Below, piece by piece: positions 8,505 to 16,694 of a stretch of 64,000 nt of DNA (position 1 is the stretch's first letter; every line of letters begins with the position of its first letter). This DNA is from JBBATK01 sp044228285 (GTDB lineage: Bacteria > Bacteroidota > Ignavibacteria > Kapaibacteriales > NICIL-2). Below the pieces are notes generated by a model, which searched no databases, was not told where the DNA came from, and was given only the letters and a program-made list of their open reading frames with translations. A program made the translations under genes and the position numbers. The stretch is from NCBI GenBank assembly GCA_044228285.1, contig JBGAVD010000002.1, positions 1 to 64,000 of the forward strand. The letters are read 5' to 3'.

Positions 8505-10094
8505 GTGATGGACGAGCTGCATGAGCTAATTAGAGTCTTGACTACAAAACGGGCAAAAGAGTCGATGATCTTCTCGAATGTTGAGGCAGATGATCAACGA
8601 TTACAGATGTTTCGATTGTTGAAGCAACAACCTGAACTCAGTGATGAAGAAGCCTGTGCCCTCCTTTATGGTGACCTCAAACACAAGGCTCGGTTCTTCG
8701 CAACAAAGAGCCACTTGAAGAATCTGTTGCTCAGTGTCGTGCTGCGTTTAGAAATCACACAGCCAACGTTCACAGCGCAACAGGAAGCACGGTACTTCTG
8801 CACAACCAAGTATGCTCAAGCTGAGATTCTTGTCAGATACGGGGCACGACTAAACAGCATCGCACTGTTCGAACAAGTACTAAGTAAGGCAAGAGAGTAT
8901 GGACTTGTACTCTATGAAGTTCTTAGCTTGAACTCGATCCAGCACTACTATTCCATTACCGTTCATAAGGCTCGATACAGCGCCTACAGGAAAGAACGTG
9001 AAGTTGCAATTCAAAGCTGGCTAGCAGAAGTACAAGCTCAACAACTCAGAGAAGATTTGACTGCCTATTCGTCGAGATCATCAAAAGCCGAAGACATAGA
9101 AAATCCATACATTCAATCTCTGCTCGCAGAGATGGAGAAACTCCGTTGCCTGCATCCAGACTCATTTAGAATCGGCATGCACAGTTACATGATGAGAGTG
9201 TTTGTTGCGACCTCCTGCACTCAGTATCGCGAGATCGAACCTTTGTGTCAGGAAGCTCTGGCATACCTGAACAAATGCCCTAAGTACTTTGTGTCGGGAG
9301 AGTTCGGTTATTTTGCCTTTAAGGCTCTCAGTGGCACCCTTTGCTGTCGCGAAGGCGAGAAAAGTCGTTACTACGCTGAGTTGTGTGCAGACTTGTTTCA
9401 AGTTAAAACTCTCACTGGCTACAATTACTTCCAGATTCAAGCAAGTATTCTTGCCATGCACGTTCATGCTGGTGAGTATCAAAGGGCTTCAGAAATATGC
9501 AACGAGGTGATGAGCAAGCAGAATTTCGCAAGCTGCGAGCGTGGTGCTTTTGAAATGTGGCAGCTCATTCGTGCACTTTTGGTTTTTGCAGCTATTTCTG
9601 AGCTTGGGAGCATACACCCTCGAACCCGAGCGGTCTTGCTCAAAGAATTTTCACTGGTCGATTTTTTAAACTCGACTCCGGTGTATTCGACGGATAAAGA
9701 AGGTTTTAATATTGTAGTTCAGATTGTACACGTACTCTATCTCCTATCTCAGGGTAATATTGAAGGTGTTAACTCAAGAGCAGAATCGCTCAGGCAGTAT
9801 CGTCTTGCTTATGTAAAAGAAAAGAAGAACCCGAGAGCATTCATACTTATGAAGCTATTAGCTGCACTAATAAAATCTGACTACGACCTGCCGTATATTC
9901 AGAGTCGGTACAGAACAGAGATTGAGCGTCTGCAAACGCGAGATCAGAACGACATCTGTGCCTACTTAGAACCTATGGAGTTTATTTGTTATGACGTCCT
10001 CTGGAACCACACTGTTACAGTAGTTGAGAAACTACAGAGTACAAATAGGCTACTACGTCCGCGTCCTCGTAAAAGGAGAGGAGACACTCAGTAG
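8505..10094 (+). CDS. Large all-helical protein of unknown function (repeat-like)
   Basis: A 529-residue soluble protein with no signal peptide or membrane segment. Helical, leucine- and arginine-rich throughout; pairs of helices such as RASEICNEVMSKQNF and QYREIEPLCQEALAYLN recall degenerate TPR units in the central part (about residues 200-350), and the N-terminus (LSDEEACALLYGDLKHKA) looks like a small helical domain. The C-terminus is strongly basic (LRPRPRKRRGD), possibly nucleic-acid or ribosome contacting. Start is GTG at 8505 or ATG at 8508; no strong ribosome site. I do not recognise a named family; large helical proteins of this type occur as lineage-specific hypotheticals. It is transcribed alone. 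Confidence 0.85.
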   Translation: MMDELHELIRVLTTKRAKESMIFSNVEADDQRLQMFRLLKQQPELSDEEACALLYGDLKHKARFFATKSHLKNLLLSVVLRLEITQPTFTAQQEARYFCTTKYAQAEILVRYGARLNSIALFEQVLSKAREYGLVLYEVLSLNSIQHYYSITVHKARYSAYRKEREVAIQSWLAEVQAQQLREDLTAYSSRSSKAEDIENPYIQSLLAEMEKLRCLHPDSFRIGMHSYMMRVFVATSCTQYREIEPLCQEALAYLNKCPKYFVSGEFGYFAFKALSGTLCCREGEKSRYYAELCADLFQVKTLTGYNYFQIQASILAMHVHAGEYQRASEICNEVMSKQNFASCERGAFEMWQLIRALLVFAAISELGSIHPRTRAVLLKEFSLVDFLNSTPVYSTDKEGFNIVVQIVHVLYLLSQGNIEGVNSRAESLRQYRLAYVKEKKNPRAFILMKLLAALIKSDYDLPYIQSRYRTEIERLQTRDQNDICAYLEPMEFICYDVLWNHTVTVVEKLQSTNRLLRPRPRKRRGDTQ

Positions 10095-10341
10095 TCATGG
10101 TGAGAGCCTGATGCTACTATGCATACGCAGCATTGTATCCTGACTCTGTTCAACGGAGCATGTTTAATTGACGTCGCGGAGCAGCACTCAATTATTCGTG
10201 GCTTTTAATATCAGCAAACCGTAGGATGGACAACAGTTAACTCTCCAACACCGTTTATATCGATCTATTAAGTCATCCGTTGTTCTTGCCATGGCATATG
10301 CAACTTGCCATTGGACTTAATCACCATATAAAGGATCTAGG

Positions 10342-10617
10342 ATGACTGATCAGTATGCAATTCACGGCCGTGTAGTGCGCTCTGTCAACCCAGTTACACT
10401 GCAGCCAAGTATTAGTTTTGAGTTGATTTTCCCAGAAGATTGGGTACTGCTTGAGAGGCAACTCAGCAAAGCTAGTTGTGGTTTTGCGCAACTTCAACTC
10501 GATGCCCTCGGAGTCGATGCTCTCGACTCTCTTGATGCACAGGATCTTGAAGGTCCAGCAACAATCCAAGGATACGAATCGCTAAACATTGCAGCGGTTC
10601 CTAGCTGGGCGTCATAG
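10342..10617 (+). CDS. Small hypothetical protein
   Basis: A 91-residue open frame, acidic, no signal peptide or membrane segment. The sequence (SISFELIFPEDWVLLERQL, then a QLQLDALGVDALDSLDAQDLEG stretch) has coding-like composition with alternating leucine and aspartate. AAAGGA lies about nine bases upstream of the ATG, giving modest support. No family recognised. The antisense frame covering the same bases is a shadow. It is followed by a long gene-poor region. Confidence 0.5.
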   Translation: MTDQYAIHGRVVRSVNPVTLQPSISFELIFPEDWVLLERQLSKASCGFAQLQLDALGVDALDSLDAQDLEGPATIQGYESLNIAAVPSWAS

Positions 10618-11117
10618 TAGACGACGTACGTTTGCAATTCTCTTGCAGTCGAACTCATCTGCGCTCAGTCAGCTGTACAGTATGATTGAGCGCAACATGT
10701 GTTTATAAAGCCGCGATAATGTCGCCGTGAAAACTTCATTGACATCGACTAGATTCGTTGTTATACCTGAGACAGCATCAAAACATTTTCGGCTTGATGA
10801 TGTATGTTATTGCTGAAAGAGAGTGTTAAACACACTGAATTGCAACATCAGTGCACAGAATCTCCCAGCTATTTCTAGCCGACTTCACTCGCTGCTGTGC
10901 AGCATCAGCGCCCTCCCGTGTCCATCTACGCCACCACACTATCACGCCTGTAGAGCTGTTCGAGTTGATAGAGTGATAGCTGCTGATTGCATTCCTACGA
11001 TTTGACAAAGCCCTCTTATGAAGTTGACATTAAGAGTGATGGTCTGTGTACTAAGCGCAGATCTGATTCTTAGTGTTTTGAGAGTAGACCGTTGAGATGG
11101 ATTCGACTGTGCCCTCC

Positions 11118-11245
11118 GCCCAGAATTACTGCAGACCTGAGAAATCCGCTAGCTCTTGGGTGAGCTCAAGTGGTAGGACAGGAGACCGTGGTCATATACT
11201 ATCGAGGTTCCACACTTTTTAGTACTATCGACAGCAATTCTGGGC
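11118..11245. ncRNA. Candidate structured RNA closed by a 14-base stem
   Basis: The segment 11118-11131 is an inverted copy of 11232-11245 with 13 of 14 positions matched, closing a 100-base interior. The interior holds a small hairpin (AGCTC...GAGCT near 11150-11165) and the repeated word TACTATCGA. A long closing stem with a looser interior is the general form of 6S-like RNA, but no specific family signature was found, and the strand is undetermined. Confidence 0.3.
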
Positions 11246-11399
11246 AATGAGAGACACAAAAAATTCATGTTTCGCAATCAACGATGAATGGCACATGTAT
11301 TTTGCACAGCAACCTCTAGCGAGGAGAGCAGTGACACAGTTTCTTGATCCTAGTCTTCAGATTAATCGCTCAAGACACTGAAAAGGCACGAGCCTGGTG

Positions 11400-11453
11400 G
11401 GGCGTAGACCTCTTGAGGTCTACGCCCAACTCCTTTTGCTCTTTGAGCAAAAG
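11400..11453. terminator. Two adjacent perfect hairpins (possible bidirectional terminator)
   Basis: Arms 11400-11412/11415-11427 (13 pairs, two-base gap) and 11433-11441/11445-11453 (9 pairs, three-base loop) stand five bases apart. Just to the left, AGGC-ACGA-GCCT at about 11384-11395 gives a third small stem followed by TTTT on the minus strand. No annotated gene ends here, so they may end an unrecognised RNA. Confidence 0.5.
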
Positions 11454-12110
11454 TGATGTTGATCGGATTTGAGTTATCAAAGAACAGAATTGGTCTTGGT
11501 GGTTTTCATTTCTGCACTGTAGAATTCGGGACAAAGTGCGTGTTCGAACTCTAACGATAGTTCTTCAAGGCAGCGCAAATGGTCGATTTTTGGCAAAAAA
11601 TGAGTATGTAGATTGAAAACCTCCTCCGCAAGCTCAAGTTCGGGGACATTCTGGGCTAGTTGCGGATGCCTTTGGTACTTCTAATAAGTGGTGTCTGGAG
11701 CTTTGCTTTATTTGGCAGGATTCGTTAGCAAAAGGGGGCTAAAAACCAAGATCGAACAGGTAGATGGCGACGTCGTTCGGTGAGTGGTGGCTAACAGCAA
11801 ACGGGAGCTTTCTATCTACAGATAGGCGGAGCTGTCCGGTACTTGGCAGAGAAGAGACGCACAGCGACATGAAAAGGGGAACAAGAACGACGGGGTTTTG
11901 GTGATGTATAACAACAGAGCGCACGGAGAATAAAACACCTGAGTGTGACAGAAACGACTATTTCGTTCAGTACGCCTCACAAATTGGCGGTTGGGTGTGT
12001 TGTAGCTGAGCTTTCTGCACTTCGACAAGAGTTGTGTCTATTGTCAACCATGCTCTCTGCACTCATGGACAGAGCTACGAGTGTAAAAGGAGTAAGCGTT
12101 GAGTGAAGGC

Positions 12111-12731
12111 TCAATCAACATTGTTCGGGTTTCGAATCATTTGAAACGGATCGTACTGAATACCGACTACGCGCTCCAGACTTTGGGCAACATCACCCTG
12201 AACAACATGCAGGTCATTGCGGAAGGCTTGAAGGAGGTCATCGAGCGAAAGAAAGTTCTCTCCCTTCGCCAAATGCTCGTCGAAGTGTTGACGTTGTTTT
12301 GGACTCATTGAGCGTGTGTACAAGACGCCATAGGATTTGAGTTGCACCAGGAAGCGAGAGCACTGCTGCACCAGATCAGCCGATGCCACCAGTGTGATCT
12401 CACCAAGGAGATTCTCTAAGCGCTGTACCTCTTCGCGGTCAATCAGGTTGTCATCGTCGATGGCAAAAACCTCGGTCAAGAAACTGCGATATATATCCAA
12501 CTTCTTCTCAAAAAGGATAGCCTTGAACTCCTTCTCCTGCTCGGATCGCATTTGGTATTGCATGAGCAACATCATGAGAGCAATCGTTACTACGGTGCAG
12601 AGAAAGGCAGCTACTAAGTTCAAGCCAAACTCAGGTAGGCTAATCGAGAACAGTCGGTCGAACAACAAGTAGCTAAACACAATGAATACGATCATTGCAA
12701 TCAACAAAAACTGCTCACGGCGACTTTTCAT
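12111..12731 (-). CDS. Membrane protein with two N-terminal helices and a helical cytoplasmic domain
   Basis: A 206-residue protein with two close membrane segments (about residues 8-30 and 38-60) followed by a long charged helical region (QMRSEQEKEFKAILFEKKLDIY onward) with coiled-coil character to the end. This form, a small anchor plus helical tail, is frequent among uncharacterised bacterial proteins. The ATG at 12731 overlaps the stop of a possible upstream short frame (ATGA). No known catalytic motif; function unknown. Coding composition is good. Confidence 0.8.
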   Translation of the reverse strand: MKSRREQFLLIAMIVFIVFSYLLFDRLFSISLPEFGLNLVAAFLCTVVTIALMMLLMQYQMRSEQEKEFKAILFEKKLDIYRSFLTEVFAIDDDNLIDREEVQRLENLLGEITLVASADLVQQCSRFLVQLKSYGVLYTRSMSPKQRQHFDEHLAKGENFLSLDDLLQAFRNDLHVVQGDVAQSLERVVGIQYDPFQMIRNPNNVD

Positions 12732-12874
12732 AGTTCAACTCCAAATGTGCGGATGTACACTTCATATGCTTCATCTGTCAGAACGCAGGCAAGGGCTGCA
12801 TGTGACGTCCGAGGCTTGAGGGCTGCGGCAGCGCTAGCGCTGCGCAGCATGAAGATAAATCTCCTGAACGACAT
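12728..12874 (-). CDS. Possible 48-residue upstream protein, overlapping start of the next gene
   Basis: A short frame (MSFRRFIFMLRSASAAAALKP to GVEL) whose TGA stop overlaps the ATG of the membrane protein gene at 12731 in an ATGA arrangement, as in translationally coupled pairs. A GAAGGG element is present but about 12 bases upstream. It lies opposite a plus-strand frame that itself overlaps the acyltransferase start, so at most one of these two is likely real. Confidence 0.25.
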   Translation of the reverse strand: MSFRRFIFMLRSASAAAALKPRTSHAALACVLTDEAYEVYIRTFGVEL

Positions 12875-13015
12875 ATCACAACTGCCCTTCACAGAAGATT
12901 GGAGATTTTTTCGACACACAGTGTTTGCGTTTCCAAGAGAAAAAGTACAGAAAGTGCTCTCTGCCGCGGGTGATGTCAATTGTCTGCATCTTGGTGCAAC
13001 CTGCGTAACTTGCTG

Positions 13016-14248
13016 ATGGAAACAAATTATCAGAGCAACGTACACGTGTCGGAATCAGCTAGCACTCCATCTTCTTCTCAGATTATTCCTTCGTTAACCG
13101 GGCTGCGGGCTGTGGCTGCCGGAATGGTGTTTTTTGGGCATATGTTTACCCGTCATTTCGATGTGGTGCCAGATGTATTGCACTATGGCTGGACAGGAGT
13201 TGACGTGTTCTTTGCACTTTCCGGTTTTCTTTTCACCATTCAGTACGCCGACACCTTAATAGCTGGGACATTTTCGCTTTCCTCCTATATCAAGCGACGT
13301 ATTATTCGCATCTATCCAGTGACCTCTTTGGTTGTATTGGTATCTGCTGCGAGTACCTGGTGGGCTTTTGACTGGCGCAATGTTTTGTACCATGTCACAC
13401 TGGTGCATGGCTGGATACCTTGGTATCGAATGCGAATGAACGCGCCCATGTGGACCCTTACTGTTGAAGAGGCTTTTTACTTCATGGCTCCGCTGCTGAT
13501 ATTATATGTAACCCTGTTCCGCATAGATTTTGAAAAGCGACTGCAAAAAGTAGGCTCATTGAAATTAAGAGCGACGATTGCGGCGTTGGTTATGCTCCTC
13601 ATCTGGTTCATGAGTTTAGTCTTATCTCGTGGCGCAACCGCAGTGTACAACGACTTGCTTTGTTTTAGCACCGGATTGTGGGACGATGGCGTTGCGACGC
13701 ATACCATTATTGGGCGCATTGGTGATTTTGTCGTAGGCATGCTCGCCGCAGCGTTGGCGCGTATGATGCGTCCTCGAAATCCTGCTCGTGGTGATCTCAT
13801 CGTCGCGCTTGGTATAGGGATGTACATAGTCATTAGTTTATGGGTGGCTTCGCAGGGCGGTCCCAATCTGGCCGGCAATCACAAGCTGGGAAGCATCATG
13901 CTTCGCTCCTTCGCACTTGCGGCAGCAGTTGTTATCTATGGTCTCTATGTAGGCGGCTGGTGCAGCCGACTCCTCTCAACACCATTGGCACTGCGACTGG
14001 GCGAATGTTCCTTTACCCTGTACCTCATCCAGTACGTAGCATTGTATCACAGCCAAAAGGCTGCGATCGATCTGCAGTACACACTGGAAGCTTGGGGTTT
14101 GCATTTCGTTCCAGCTGCCCTTTTGAACTACTGTTTCATGAATCTTGTTGCCACAGCCATTTTCCTCGGGTTCGAAAAACCAGTCTCGCGCTACCTTCGT
14201 GCTCGATTCATAGCCCCAACCAACGCTCGCTCTCTTGCAGCGTCATAG
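13016..14248 (+). CDS. Acyltransferase family 3 membrane protein (OafA/YrhL type)
   Basis: A 410-residue integral membrane protein with about ten hydrophobic segments and the PF01757 hallmarks: PSLTGLRAVAAGMVFFGH near residues 25-42 with the conserved arginine and histidine, GVDVFFALSGFLFT, and RRIIRIYPV. Such enzymes move acyl groups (often acetyl) onto sugars of lipopolysaccharide, capsule or other envelope glycans from the cytoplasmic membrane. Start 13016 is the first ATG; a TTG at 12980 is an alternative, and no clear ribosome site exists. No glycan-synthesis genes adjoin it, so the acceptor is unknown. Confidence 0.9.
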   Translation: METNYQSNVHVSESASTPSSSQIIPSLTGLRAVAAGMVFFGHMFTRHFDVVPDVLHYGWTGVDVFFALSGFLFTIQYADTLIAGTFSLSSYIKRRIIRIYPVTSLVVLVSAASTWWAFDWRNVLYHVTLVHGWIPWYRMRMNAPMWTLTVEEAFYFMAPLLILYVTLFRIDFEKRLQKVGSLKLRATIAALVMLLIWFMSLVLSRGATAVYNDLLCFSTGLWDDGVATHTIIGRIGDFVVGMLAAALARMMRPRNPARGDLIVALGIGMYIVISLWVASQGGPNLAGNHKLGSIMLRSFALAAAVVIYGLYVGGWCSRLLSTPLALRLGECSFTLYLIQYVALYHSQKAAIDLQYTLEAWGLHFVPAALLNYCFMNLVATAIFLGFEKPVSRYLRARFIAPTNARSLAAS

Positions 14249-14940
14249 CGTTCATAGCACGCTAGTCACACTCTTTGAGTGAGTAGACTGATGCCTTCGG
14301 TGGATTGAAGCCGATTCTTCTTACTCGCGCTCGCTGCGCTCGCCGCATCTGCTGGACGACAGGTCGGTTGCTAAACTTGCTCCGCTATGTCTATGAGGCG
14401 AGCAGGGTATACCGATTGGGTGTTCTTCAAGATTGTCCTGTGAATGGAGAGTAGTCACTTTCGTGGAAAAGTTCTGCATCTTTTCAACATCGCGACTTCT
14501 ACCTATAGTTAAAGAAAAGACACTGCCTATATTGAAGGGTCTTGGGCAGAACAGCAGCAAAAGCCACGAAATCTGATAAATAGTGCACATATTATCAGCA
14601 TTAGCTGAGCTGCAATGCTCCTTTAGCTCGTGCCAGTCAAGAAGCTGAAAGTTCTGCGTACGAAGACTAAAAAATAGTGGAAAAAAGCCTAAAATGGCTG
14701 ATTTGTGGTTTAGACGGTACTTTTTCGCATGAATAGCTGGAAAATGATTGTCTTGAAACTCAAATATCCGTACAACCACGTATTGAGCAGGCTTCCGTGA
14801 AGGTCTATTTTCGATAGAGTACTTCGGGCACAGCGCCTGGGTAGGTACATCAGAGAGGTGCTCTGATCAGGTGCGAGGACATCACGTCCGAGTACAAAGC
14901 TCAAATGCAACGACCAAGTCGTTGAACAACGGAGAACACA
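14249..14940. other. Intergenic region of about 690 bases
   Basis: Between the acyltransferase and the TPR gene. A minus-strand open frame (14321-14779) has unlikely composition and ends in a GC-rich direct repeat (CGCTCGCTGCGCTCGC near 14329-14344), so I do not call it. A weak hairpin follows the acyltransferase stop. The promoter of the TPR gene is presumably at the right end. Confidence 0.45.
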
Positions 14941-16383
14941 ATGAACTTTTTTGAAGACGACGATTCTTTCGGTGAGCAGAACAAAGCGAGTATGGAAGAA
15001 TCCATACGTAAGTATCGTGAGGCACTGAAAAGTGGTCGCCTCGAAGAACTCAGCGCATCGATCAGTTTCGACTCATTGGATAGCTTGACGCAATATTGCT
15101 TGGATAACTCCAAGTATGATGATGCGTTGGCTTTCGCTTCGGTTCTCACGCAGAGCACACCATACAATGCTGAAGCGTGGCACAAGAAGGGCATTGCTCT
15201 TTCCTGTTTGCTTCGCTATAAAGATGCGTTGGAGTGTTATAACAAAGCTCTTGAGCTCAACCCAGTAGAGGTTGATGTCCTGATCAATGCAGCGGTTGCA
15301 ATGGACCAATGCGGTTTTGTTGATGAGGCATTGAAGAGTTTCGACCGTGTGTTGACGATTGATCCAGGTAATGAAGACGCTCTTTTCAATAAAGGAATAC
15401 TTTGCGAGCATCGCGGTTGGTATGCTGATGCAGTACGACTCTTTGAATACCTCTCAAAATCAGAGCGCTTTGCGAAAGATTCCTTGTTTGAACTCGGTTT
15501 CTGTTACGACTGTTTGCAGCGCTATGATGATGCTATTGCTGCGTATGAGCAGTGCATCGACCTTGATCCTTATGACTTCAATGCTTGGTTTAACCGTGCC
15601 GTTGTTCTTAGTCGTATTCGCAAGTACAATGAAGCGTTGAGTAGTTACGACATGACATTGGCTATCAAAGACAACTTTGCATCAGCCTGGTATAACCGCG
15701 GAAACACTCTTGCGCTTTTGGGTAAGAATTCGGAAGCTATTGAGAGTTATCGCGAAGCATTGCGCCACGATCCATCTGACGTGTCGTCTTGGCACAACTT
15801 GGGCAGCGCTCTGGAAGAAGGCGGAAAGTTTATCGATGCGATTGACGCATTTTCGAAGGCTATCGCCCTAGATCACAAGCATTGCGAGTCATACTTCGGT
15901 CGTGGAACCTGTTATGATGCTCTCTTCAAATACCAACGTGCGCTTGAAGATTATGATGCTGCTCTTGGTTTGAACAATGCGAGAGCCGACGTTTGGTATG
16001 CAAAGGCAGATGCTATGTATCACTTAGGTCATATCTCTCAGGCACTAGAATGCTATCGTCGATCGCTTGAGCTGCAGCCAAACGACGCTGAGTGCTGGTT
16101 TGACTTTGGCTCAACCTTACTTGAGCACAACCAGACAGCAGAATCTGCAGAAGCCTATCAGAAAGCGATTTCTTGTTTGCCGACATGGGCAGAAGCCTAT
16201 CTAGCCCTGGCAAAAGTCTATGCATTCATGGGTCAGAGTGAACAAGCCCTTGAGCAACTGAATCAGGCGATTATGTTGGATAACAGCAAGCGGCAACTCT
16301 TTGAAAAGGAGTTTGAAGCTGCGATGCCTTCACAAGCATTGTTCGAGCAAGGAAGAAAACTGAGTTCGATCTTGAATCCGTAG
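14941..16383 (+). CDS. Tetratricopeptide-repeat protein
   Basis: A 480-residue cytoplasmic protein made almost wholly of TPR units from about residue 60 to 455 (roughly 11-12 copies, for example AEAWHKKGIALSCLLRYKDA, NAWFNRAVVLSRIRKYNEAL, SAWYNRGNTLALLGKNSEAI), preceded by an acidic N-terminal segment. TPR arrays are protein-binding scaffolds; there is no catalytic domain to define the partner. Similar single-gene TPR proteins are common in Bacteroidota. GGAG stands six bases before the ATG. It is a single-gene unit with a strong terminator at 16556-16581. Confidence 0.92.
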   Translation: MNFFEDDDSFGEQNKASMEESIRKYREALKSGRLEELSASISFDSLDSLTQYCLDNSKYDDALAFASVLTQSTPYNAEAWHKKGIALSCLLRYKDALECYNKALELNPVEVDVLINAAVAMDQCGFVDEALKSFDRVLTIDPGNEDALFNKGILCEHRGWYADAVRLFEYLSKSERFAKDSLFELGFCYDCLQRYDDAIAAYEQCIDLDPYDFNAWFNRAVVLSRIRKYNEALSSYDMTLAIKDNFASAWYNRGNTLALLGKNSEAIESYREALRHDPSDVSSWHNLGSALEEGGKFIDAIDAFSKAIALDHKHCESYFGRGTCYDALFKYQRALEDYDAALGLNNARADVWYAKADAMYHLGHISQALECYRRSLELQPNDAECWFDFGSTLLEHNQTAESAEAYQKAISCLPTWAEAYLALAKVYAFMGQSEQALEQLNQAIMLDNSKRQLFEKEFEAAMPSQALFEQGRKLSSILNP

Positions 16384-16694
16384 AAAGTAGCTCATGCCCA
16401 GCGCGACTTTGTGATGTTACGAAACTGGTCAGTGACCAGCTCCGCGAGCAAGGCTGAGCATCCCAATTTGAACCAAAATCCCCTCTGATGTCCAGCCCCA
16501 GAAACAGCGTTTTTGTGCGACAGAAATAGCTTGTCCAGATGTGCGAAAAATGAACGCCGACAGATTTTTGTCGGCTTTTTTCGTATATGAGAGAAAAATG
16601 AATTTCTTTTAAGTTGAGAGTGTCTGTCGAACTGACTAAGTTGAACCCCTCAATCCACGAGTGCATGTTCAACACACTTTACGTTTTTACATAT
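16384..16694. other. Intergenic region between TPR and SBBP genes
   Basis: Contains a short hairpin (CTGGTC-AGT-GACCAG, 16425-16439) and the terminator at 16556-16581. An open frame extends the following gene upstream to 16614, but the signal peptide begins at 16695. Confidence 0.5.
16556..16581 (+). terminator. Intrinsic terminator after the TPR gene
   Basis: Seven-pair stem (16556-16562 with 16569-16575) followed directly by six T. It separates the TPR gene from the SBBP protein gene. Confidence 0.9.

Larger units (their letters stand above)
10618..12110. other. Gene-poor region of about 1.5 kb with strong inverted repeats
   Basis: No open frame here has a ribosome site or plausible composition. 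It is not empty of structure: a 14-base arm inverted repeat at 11118-11245 and two adjacent perfect hairpins at 11400-11453 are listed separately. No tRNA, rRNA, tmRNA, SRP RNA or RNase P motif was recognised on either strand. Confidence 0.55.

Noticed and set aside
11118..11245. tmRNA, RNase P or SRP RNA
   Set aside because: No tRNA-like ends, no conserved P4-type or GGAAG-type sequence was found on either strand.
11739..12028. Short minus-strand frames before the membrane protein gene
   Set aside because: Overlapping in two frames, with no ribosome site and random composition.
14321..14779. 152-residue minus-strand frame
   Set aside because: Ends in a low-complexity stretch from a GC-rich direct repeat and lacks coding composition.
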